48,336 nt of DNA from Candidatus Glassbacteria bacterium (GTDB lineage: Bacteria > Gemmatimonadota > Glassbacteria > GWA2-58-10). The notes under the pieces were generated by a model, which worked only from the letters and a program-made list of their open reading frames with translations, was not told the DNA's origin and did not search any database. The stretch is from contig VRUH01000027.1 in the NCBI GenBank assembly GCA_019456185.1, forward strand, positions 1 to 48,336, read 5' to 3'. Both the position numbers and the translations under genes were made by a program. How positions within the stretch are numbered: position 1 is the stretch's first letter; the number at the start of each line of letters is the position of its first letter. This document shows, one piece after another, positions 15,488 through 21,856 of the stretch.

Positions 15488-16726
15488 TTATGCCGGGACC
15501 GATAGCAGGGCCTCGATGTCTTCCAGCTTCGCCTCAATTACCGGGCGCTCCTTCAGACTCCCGGCCAGCGCTTCCTGCGTCTTAAGACCGTTGCCTGTAA
15601 TACTGATCACAACCGACTCATCACTGGGGATTTTTCCCTGGTCGATGAGCTTTTTCGTAACTGCCAGGGTTACACCTCCGGCGGTTTCGGTAAAAATACC
15701 CTCGGTTTCAGCCAGCAGCTTGATCGCTCCGACTATTTCTTTATCTGTGGCGTCTTCCGCCCAGCCGCCAGTGCGGCGAATGGTCTCCATCGCGTAAAAA
15801 CCGTCCGCCGGGTTCCCGATGGCAATTGAATGGGCGATAGTCTGGGGCCTGACAGGTGTAAACATCTCAGCACCGGATTGGACAGCTGCCGAAATCGGGT
15901 TGCATCCTGCGGCCTGGGCCCCGTGAATCTTGGTTTCATTGTTTTCCACCAGCCCCGCTTCAATAAATTCATTCAGCGCTTTTTCCACCTTGGTGATCAG
16001 AGAACCTCCGGCCATGGGAACGACAATATGCTTTGGAGCTTTCCAGCCCAGCTGTTCCAGGATCTCAAAAGCAAAGGTCTTAGAGCCTTCGGCATAATAG
16101 GGACGGATATTGATATTGACGAATGCCCAGCCGTAGCGGTCGGCTATCTCAGTGCAGAGGCGGTTGACATTATCATAATTGCCTGCGATCCCTATCACAT
16201 TTACTCCATAAACTGCCGTGCCGATGATCTTCCCCTGTTCCAGCTCGGCAGGCATAAAAATGAAACACTTCAGGTTCACCTGCCTCGATTGGGCGGCAAG
16301 GCTGTTTCCCAGGTTCCCGGTCGTGGCGCAGGCCACTGTGTCGAAGCCGAATTCCCTGGCTTTGGAAAGGGCCACCGAGACAACCCGGTCTTTGAACGAA
16401 AGCGTAGGATAATTTACCGCATCGTTCTTGATAAAAACTTCTCCGTGCCCCAGAACACGCTCGAGGTTCCTGGCCCTGGTCAACGGAGTGAATCCGACCT
16501 CCTTTCCTACCTGAGGCTTACCCTTCAAGGGGAGGAACTCTCTGTAGCGCCACATGTCGGGAGAACGCTGTTCGATGGTCTGTCGGCTGATAGAGCTGCG
16601 AATTGATTCGTAGTCGTATTCCACTTCCAACTTGCCGAAACAATACTCGCAGATATGCCGCGGCTCAACGGGGTATTTTCTGGCGCAATCGCTCTCTTTG
16701 CACTTTAATCCAATGACGTTCCCCAA
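15488..16726 (-). CDS. Threonine-synthase-like PLP enzyme
   Basis: A 412-residue fold-type II PLP enzyme of the threonine synthase family, with the PLP lysine at Lys112 (PTLSFKDR), CATTGNLGNSLAAQ, VPMAGGSLITKV and ETAGGVTLAV. The N-terminus carries a zinc-ribbon-like Cys set (C9, C14, C26, C29), common in archaeal-type ThrC. Canonical activity would turn O-phosphohomoserine into threonine. It starts with TTG, supported by a GGGAGGAC ribosome-binding site. It is 26 nt upstream of the Gly-Gly carrier inside a sulfur operon with no other threonine genes. A role as a carrier-dependent sulfhydrylase (O-phosphohomoserine to homocysteine, or similar) is therefore worth testing. Confidence 0.85.
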   Translation of the reverse strand: MGNVIGLKCKESDCARKYPVEPRHICEYCFGKLEVEYDYESIRSSISRQTIEQRSPDMWRYREFLPLKGKPQVGKEVGFTPLTRARNLERVLGHGEVFIKNDAVNYPTLSFKDRVVSVALSKAREFGFDTVACATTGNLGNSLAAQSRQVNLKCFIFMPAELEQGKIIGTAVYGVNVIGIAGNYDNVNRLCTEIADRYGWAFVNINIRPYYAEGSKTFAFEILEQLGWKAPKHIVVPMAGGSLITKVEKALNEFIEAGLVENNETKIHGAQAAGCNPISAAVQSGAEMFTPVRPQTIAHSIAIGNPADGFYAMETIRRTGGWAEDATDKEIVGAIKLLAETEGIFTETAGGVTLAVTKKLIDQGKIPSDESVVISITGNGLKTQEALAGSLKERPVIEAKLEDIEALLSVPA

Positions 16727-16918
16727 TCAGTCCTCCCTTGAAACGATGATTTTCCGCCTTACCTGTCCTATCCGGACACCCATTCAGGTAGCAAGATCAG
16801 GCGATGCCGCAGTATCCGACAAGGAGACTTTTAAAACAACGTGAACCAATAAACCGAGAACAAGACAGTCAACACATGCTAGTCTACTTGGATTTATCCC
16901 GGGCCTTGAAAGATGAAT

Positions 16919-17641
16919 TCAGATTTCATAATCGACCTTCAACGGCCGCGTATGCATCCCGCATTCTCCACCCGCTTTGCTCGTACCTACCCACCTGCCG
17001 GCACGTTCGTCCGGACCGCTGGAAATAGCAGTGCACGGTTCGCAGCCCAGGGAACGATAACCCTTGGCATACAGCGGATTCACCGGAACCTGATGGAGGG
17101 CCAGATACTGCCAGATCTCGCGTTCGTACCAAATCAAGATCGGGTTAAGCTTAACCAACCCTTGATCACGCTCCTCGTTTTCCTGGAAATCGGTCCTTGT
17201 CTGCCCCTCGGTGCAGCGCAGCCCGGTAACCCAGCACTCCACATGCATCTCTTCGATAGCCTGGCGGGTCGGTTTCACCTTGAGGATATCACAGCAACGG
17301 TTTGGGTTTGTCTTGTAGAGGTCATCGGGAATTGGATCATCGCTTTTGAATACCCTGATCGCGGGATATAATGAGACTATCTCCTGCATAAACTCTACCG
17401 TTTCCCTGGGCTTGTGCCGGGTTGTAACAATAAAGCCTCTGATATCCGGGCTGACCCGTCTGGCCAGATGCCAGACAGCCATGGAATCTTTGCCAAGGCT
17501 GTTAGCCACGACCAGCTTTTCTCCAAACTTATCGTAAGCCTCATGAATCAACTCCATTGATCGATCAACTTTCTGGGCGAAGTTGAGTCCTTCCACAAGG
17601 CTTTTTATATCCTCTTTTTGCAGACTGCCCGACATATTCAT
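16919..17641 (-). CDS. cysH: APS/PAPS reductase (CysH family)
   Basis: A 240-residue CysH-family enzyme reducing activated sulfate to sulfite with thioredoxin. The modified P-loop SLGKDS (48-53) binds the nucleotide. The paired cysteines C116-C117 and C200-x2-C203 are the four [4Fe-4S] ligands of the APS-preferring type, and the ECGMH segment (Cys227) carries the catalytic cysteine. All key residues are present. It provides sulfite for the siroheme reductase encoded at the end of the same operon. No ATP sulfurylase gene lies in the window, so that step must be encoded elsewhere. Confidence 0.93.
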   Translation of the reverse strand: MNMSGSLQKEDIKSLVEGLNFAQKVDRSMELIHEAYDKFGEKLVVANSLGKDSMAVWHLARRVSPDIRGFIVTTRHKPRETVEFMQEIVSLYPAIRVFKSDDPIPDDLYKTNPNRCCDILKVKPTRQAIEEMHVECWVTGLRCTEGQTRTDFQENEERDQGLVKLNPILIWYEREIWQYLALHQVPVNPLYAKGYRSLGCEPCTAISSGPDERAGRWVGTSKAGGECGMHTRPLKVDYEI

Positions 17642-17662
17642 CAGCCCCCCTTTGAGTCAAAT

Positions 17663-17890
17663 TTAAATGCTGTGTTCCGGTGGTTCCTGCCGACCAAAAC
17701 TCAGCTTGTTCCAAACCCTTTCATGAAGGTAATAAATTCCAAGCTTGACCAGACTGTCCACCACCCCTATGGTGGCCGCGAACTGTATATTTCCAGTAAT
17801 TATCCAGGCAACACCTGCTGTTATCGCTATTGCCAGAATCCGCCAACTTAAAGCTTTTGCAACACTTCTGTGATGGGATTCAATACTCAT
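17663..17890 (-). CDS. DUF2061 small membrane protein
   Basis: A 75-residue DUF2061 protein: HRSVAKALSWRILAIAITAGVAW, a second hydrophobic stretch (GNIQFAATIGVVDSLVKLGIYYL) and the closing HERVWNKLSFGR. Two membrane helices are visible. The family often sits beside sulfate-assimilation genes, and here it lies 21 nt upstream of cysH. Its biochemical role is not established; a part in sulfate or sulfite handling at the membrane is only a context-based guess. Confidence 0.88.
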   Translation of the reverse strand: MSIESHHRSVAKALSWRILAIAITAGVAWIITGNIQFAATIGVVDSLVKLGIYYLHERVWNKLSFGRQEPPEHSI

Positions 17891-17956
17891 TTGCGTTAAT
17901 TATTATCTCGATTGGAATGATCGACTTTATAGAGAAAAAAACGATCCGCTTCAAGC

Positions 17957-18406
17957 TTAGATTACATAAGAATGATCGTATGTTGTTGTTCTCCACTTCT
18001 CCTGATCTACGAGCTCCTGGAAAGTAGTGTTGTCGTAGATTTCGTTAACGGCTGTCTGGACTTTTTCCCACATAGGTATGAATGCACAGTCCCCGTATAG
18101 AGGGCAGCCTTCCTGGGAGTCTTCGATCAAGCAGTCTACCGGGCCGACTGGCCCAAGGAAGAAGCGGATCACCTCACCCACTGTCAGTTTTGCCGGCGAT
18201 ACGGATAAAAGATATCCTCCTTCATTGCCCCTTTGAGACTGGACAAAACCGGTTTTCTTGAGTTCGCAGAGAATTACCTCCAGAAATCTCGCCGGGATGG
18301 CCTGTTTCTGGGCGACATGGGCAATCTTTAAAGGATGCTGGCCATAATACTTGGCAAGCTCAAAAACTGCGCGAAGCGCATATTGGCACTTTTTTGAGAT
18401 AATCAT
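17957..18406 (-). CDS. Rrf2-family transcription regulator
   Basis: A 149-residue Rrf2 protein with an N-terminal winged helix (ISKKCQYALRAVFELAKYYG, the recognition segment IPARFLEVILCELKKTGFVQSQRGNEGGYLL). A cysteine trio, C92, C101 and C107, sits in the dimer-helix loop. IscR has a comparable three-Cys set (spacing x5, x5) that binds a [2Fe-2S] cluster; here the spacing is x8, x5, so cluster or redox sensing is possible but not certain. It opens the sulfur operon, as CymR-type regulators do. Its promoter carries a 12-bp palindrome across the -10 box, consistent with autoregulation. Confidence 0.9.
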   Translation of the reverse strand: MIISKKCQYALRAVFELAKYYGQHPLKIAHVAQKQAIPARFLEVILCELKKTGFVQSQRGNEGGYLLSVSPAKLTVGEVIRFFLGPVGPVDCLIEDSQEGCPLYGDCAFIPMWEKVQTAVNEIYDNTTFQELVDQEKWRTTTYDHSYVI

Positions 18407-18447
18407 AGACCCGCAGCTTCTCGACTATTTCAATCGGGAAAGTGTTG

Positions 18448-18459
18448 TATTATATAATA
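18448..18459. promoter_or_regulatory. Palindrome overlapping the -10 box of the rrf2 promoter
   Basis: TATTATATAATA is a perfect 12-bp palindrome covering the -10 hexamer of the promoter that drives the sulfur operon. It is a candidate binding site for the Rrf2 regulator encoded immediately downstream. AT-rich palindromes can arise by chance, so this is moderate evidence. Confidence 0.4.
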
Positions 18460-18482
18460 TTTTCTTTCTATTCAATTGTCAA
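18454..18482 (-). promoter_or_regulatory. Sigma70 promoter of the sulfur operon
   Basis: Perfect TTGACA (18477-18482), a 17-nt spacer and TATTAT (18454-18459, 5 of 6) on the minus strand. The implied start is near 18447, giving a leader of about 40 nt before rrf2. Confidence 0.7.
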
Positions 18483-18513
18483 GTCAAAATCCAGCCTCTC
18501 TTTGTAAACGGTG

Positions 18514-18524
18514 CCCCCCCCCCC
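18514..18524. repeat. Run of eleven C residues
   Basis: An uninterrupted C11 tract lies in the divergent intergenic region between the Rrf2 operon and the propeller gene, upstream of both promoters. Homopolymer tracts of this length are slippage-prone and could alter spacing in the control region. It could also be a sequencing artefact. Confidence 0.7.
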
Positions 18525-18711
18525 GAAAACAAGTACGATTTCAAGCTGGCGCTGCCGGAATCTGCCTAATCAACCACATAAAAACCATTGTAGAACCGCT
18601 TATCCTTTAGCTTTACAAGAGATCTTTGCCGTGTATAAATCTGAAGTATTATTCAAGATCGAGCTTTAAAATGAGAATTGGCGAACCTGCACATTATAAT
18701 TTTCCATATAC

Positions 18712-18740
18712 TTGACAAACTTTGCTGTTGCTCTTATAAT
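18712..18740 (+). promoter_or_regulatory. Perfect-consensus sigma70 promoter
   Basis: TTGACA at 18712-18717, exactly 17 nt, then TATAAT at 18735-18740: both hexamers are perfect. It predicts a transcript starting near 18747 and a 5' leader of about 310 nt for the propeller gene. No riboswitch class could be recognised in that leader. Confidence 0.8.
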
Positions 18741-19057
18741 TGAAAAGGGAGTGGTGTATAGTACAGCCTAAAAAGATAACCTGAGCCGGATTAACAATTT
18801 CTTGAACTCGGCCAGTTTACATGCGAGGGTTTATTCATTCTCCCGTGGGGTTTTATTAACACAAACAATTGTATAAAGGACTTTGAAAAAGGAAGCTTTT
18901 CCGGCATCGAGATTTGAACACGCCAGGCTGGGGATATTCATATTTTATCAGGTCAAGGTTCGGGGAAACGAAAAATAATTCTTGAAGCAATTCAGGTTAG
19001 TTAATTAAAGGTGTGGTCAATAGTCTGTTGCCCAAACCTACTCTGGAGGAGGAAGTT

Positions 19058-20356
19058 ATGGCCAGGAAACTATTAGTTTGTTGTACGGCCCTGGCTTTGC
19101 TGATTTGCCCCGAGGTATTTGCGGGGGACCTGTTCACGAATTATTCCGTTCCGGACGGGTTGGTCAGCAACAGAATCAGAAGTCTTGCCATCGATCAGGC
19201 TGGGAACCTGTGGTTCGGTGGTAAAAACAATGGGGCCGGCAGATTTGACGGTTCGACGCTGATCGAGTTCACTGCCGCTAACAGCGGCCTGAGCGGAGCT
19301 GCCATAAGAGATATTACGCTCGACTCCAATGGCAACGTCTGGTTTGCCACCTCGGCCGGAGTGAGTAGATTCGATGGAATGGACTGGGTTACCTATACCA
19401 GTATCGACGGCCTTGCCGGTAACAATTCCTTTCAGATTGTCGAAGACGCTCAGGGAAATATGTGGATTGCTACGCAAAGAGGTGTGAGTAAATATGATGG
19501 AGCTAACTGGATTACTTATGGTGAGGCGGATGGGTTGGGTAGCCAGTATGTCACCAGTATCTTCATAGATGCGGAGGGTAATTTCTGGTTCGGAACCAAA
19601 ACTGCCGGCGTTACCAGGTGGGACGGTTTCGAATGGGTGATCTACGATGCAGAGAATGAACTCGGGCCAACCGAGGTGCGGGCTATCGCCCAGGACCTGC
19701 AGGGAAATATGTGGTTCGGGACTAGAGCAAAAGGAGTTTTCAAGTTCGACGGCATTTCATGGACAGCTTATACTACGGAAGACGGTTTGGCGAGCAACGA
19801 TGTCTGGGGCATTACCGTCGACCAGTCGGGCAATATGTGGTTCGCCACTTATGGTGGTGGATTGAGTATGTTCGACGGTTCAAACTGGTTTTCGTTTTCC
19901 GCTGAGGATGGCTTGGCGGATAATTCGACCAACGTCATTATGCTGGATGATCAAGGCAGGCTGTGGATTGGAAGCAATGATGGGTTGAGTATGCTTTCTC
20001 TCAAGGATGCTCTGAATGAGATTTTCGGAAAGGGTGAATTGGACGCCGTAGCTGGCCGGAGCAATCTGCCCAAATTCCATTCCCTGAGTCCAAGCGCACC
20101 AAATCCGTTTAATCCAAGCACAGAGATCAGTTACACCGTGCCCGAAGGCGGGGCCGTACCGGTAGCGCTGAAAGTATTCGACAGCAGAGGGAGGCTGGTC
20201 CGTACACTTGTCAAGGGAATCATTGAACCCGGTCAATACAGTGTCACCTGGGATGGTACTGATAACTCCGGCCGCATTCTCTCCAGCGGAGTCTATTTCT
20301 ACAGGATGGAAGCGTCCGGTTTCGTCATGACGAGAAAGATGGTCTTACTGAAATAA
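19058..20356 (+). CDS. Secreted seven-bladed propeller protein with FlgD/T9SS-like C-terminus
   Basis: A 432-residue exported protein. The ATG at 19058 follows a strong GGAGGAGGAAG ribosome-binding site and opens a signal peptide (MARKLLVCCTALALLICPEVFA). About seven repeats of the two-component-regulator propeller type follow, each with a G-N-x-W-F/I-G/A-T/G core (GNLWFGG, GNVWFAT, GNMWIAT, GNFWFGT, GNMWFGT, GNMWFAT, GRLWIGS). The C-terminal ~85 residues start with APNPFNPSTEISY and end with SSGVYFYRMEASGF, the FlgD-Ig/T9SS-type sorting fold common in FCB bacteria. It is likely on the surface or secreted. The propeller is free-standing, with no histidine kinase attached, so its ligand is unknown. 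It sits behind a perfect promoter with a long leader. Confidence 0.88.
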   Translation: MARKLLVCCTALALLICPEVFAGDLFTNYSVPDGLVSNRIRSLAIDQAGNLWFGGKNNGAGRFDGSTLIEFTAANSGLSGAAIRDITLDSNGNVWFATSAGVSRFDGMDWVTYTSIDGLAGNNSFQIVEDAQGNMWIATQRGVSKYDGANWITYGEADGLGSQYVTSIFIDAEGNFWFGTKTAGVTRWDGFEWVIYDAENELGPTEVRAIAQDLQGNMWFGTRAKGVFKFDGISWTAYTTEDGLASNDVWGITVDQSGNMWFATYGGGLSMFDGSNWFSFSAEDGLADNSTNVIMLDDQGRLWIGSNDGLSMLSLKDALNEIFGKGELDAVAGRSNLPKFHSLSPSAPNPFNPSTEISYTVPEGGAVPVALKVFDSRGRLVRTLVKGIIEPGQYSVTWDGTDNSGRILSSGVYFYRMEASGFVMTRKMVLLK

Positions 20357-20385
20357 TTACCCGGATCAGGTGGAAAGCAATTTAA

Positions 20386-20431
20386 AAAGCCGTGTTTCAT
20401 CGCTGCTGTACTCGGGCGAGGGCACGGCTTT
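20386..20431 (+). terminator. Hairpin after the propeller gene
   Basis: AAAGCCGTG and CACGGCTTT form a perfect 9-bp stem with a 28-nt loop, 30 nt past the stop codon. The 3' side ends in TTT followed by CTATATTTC. It is a likely transcript end, though the loop is long. Confidence 0.5.
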
Positions 20432-20884
20432 CTATATTTCATTGGGTGACGAATTCGAACAGAGGTCTGACTAAATATTCGTTTAAACAATCTTGGGCCA
20501 TAAGGGTGGTTACGAGGGAAAACTGTATTTGTGTATAAGAAAGTTAAGACGGTAGCAAGAGTCAAATGTCGCTTAAATTGATGCCCCGCCTCTTCGCGGG
20601 CGGCGGGAAGAGATAGTCCCGCTGGCCTCGATGTTCCTGGACAGGATCGCCGCGCAGAAAAAAAGACCCCTCAGCGGGATCGGCCGGGAAGCCGCCAGGC
20701 TGCCGACTATCCCAAGCCCTACCAATGCCCCGGCTATTCCCAAAGCCAAAACATTGTCGAGTGAATGACCCCGCCCACAGAGCGGGGCATCTTGAAAGGC
20801 GCGGAGGGGGATTGAATCCCCCTTGCCCCTGCTCCGCATACATCTCCACCCACAGAGCGGAGTATTTTGCGGGATTTTCATAAA
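20432..20884. other. Palindrome-rich gene-free spacer
   Basis: No gene is supported here. The DNA holds several hairpins: GGGGGATT-g-AATCCCCC at 20806-20822, CCCCGC...GCGGGG around 20769-20787, and CTCCGC...GCGGAG further on. CCCACAGAGCGG occurs twice. A minus-strand frame contains a hydrophobic stretch (VLALGIAGALVGLGIVGSLAA), but it has no ribosome-binding site and its codon use is unlike the neighbours. Confidence 0.5.
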
Positions 20885-21820
20885 TCATTTTAACTGCTCA
20901 TAGTTCAAACTATATTGCCGTAAATCAATGCCGACTTGGAAAAGATTTACGTGAGAATATTGCTTGTGACTTAAAATATATTCTACTTTTACCTTAAATG
21001 CTTCTGTTCTTTTGCAGCCAAGTATTACTGTACATATTGCGCCAGCAGGGAATTTATAAAGACAAATCTTCTCACCATTCACTTCAATGTACTTGTCTGC
21101 ACATTCTAGTTCTCTGATAAAACGCCATTCTTGTTCGTATTCCCAAATTTTTGCCTTGGTTAGAAAAAAGATCGCAGCCATATGCTCTATTTGTTGTTGT
21201 TCATTCTTTGAGAAAGAGAAGCCTGCATACTCCGGCCTTTCGTTAGTATAGTTTACCTTCTTTATTTTGTTTATTTGATCACTTTCATTTCTTCTTTTGT
21301 CGAAGAATTTATTTGAAGAATCGAATCCTATCACGTAGCCCTTATGACAATCAGTATAGTGCGACCACATAAGGTGATTGTCATAATTTTCACTCAAACA
21401 CAGCACACCAAATCTTGTATCAAAAGATTCCCTTAAAGATTGCTGGACTTGTATTTTCATTGCATCCGTGTTAAGCCCCAAAAAATTTTCAAATAATGGT
21501 TCTGCCAACTCTTTTGCTTGAGCAATTGCCTGATCCGCTGGTATCTCCTGCAATAAGTTAATTACCTCTTTGGGCAAATTTGAAATTAAGGGATTTTCCT
21601 TCTTCATTCGTGAAAATTCCTTTTTATATGCGTCTTCGTCAAATCTGCTCCAAACATTTTTTTCTAAAAAGCTTTCGATTTCTTCACGCTCTAGCATTGC
21701 GTCTATAAACGGTAAATTCTCAAATGGATCATTAAAATATCCCGCTTGAGTGAATCGGATCAAACAATTTTCGAGGATATCCAAGCGTTCAGGTCTTATG
21801 AATTTGTAGAGTACTATCAT
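20885..21820 (-). CDS. DUF2971-family protein
   Basis: A 311-residue protein of the DUF2971 family. The opening LYKFIRPERLDILENCLIRFTQAGYFNDPFENLP, then GVLCLSENYDNHLMWSHYTDCHKGYVIGFD and WEYEQEWRFIRE, are the family's conserved pieces in order. The biochemical function is unknown. The family is frequent in genomic islands and next to defence genes, but no defence partner is visible here. By eye the gene is much AT-richer than the genes on both sides and uses A/T-ending codons, a strong sign of horizontal transfer. It is followed closely by the permease gene but is probably an independent acquisition. Confidence 0.85.
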   Translation of the reverse strand: MIVLYKFIRPERLDILENCLIRFTQAGYFNDPFENLPFIDAMLEREEIESFLEKNVWSRFDEDAYKKEFSRMKKENPLISNLPKEVINLLQEIPADQAIAQAKELAEPLFENFLGLNTDAMKIQVQQSLRESFDTRFGVLCLSENYDNHLMWSHYTDCHKGYVIGFDSSNKFFDKRRNESDQINKIKKVNYTNERPEYAGFSFSKNEQQQIEHMAAIFFLTKAKIWEYEQEWRFIRELECADKYIEVNGEKICLYKFPAGAICTVILGCKRTEAFKVKVEYILSHKQYSHVNLFQVGIDLRQYSLNYEQLK

Positions 21821-21856
21821 TTATAACCTTCTAACAATGATAACTATTGCAGCTAC

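Noticed and set aside
20562-20888. Minus-strand frames with a hydrophobic stretch (VLALGIAGALVGLGI)
   Set aside because: No ribosome-binding site, palindromes run through it, and codon use is not like the neighbours; a decayed membrane gene remains a slight possibility.
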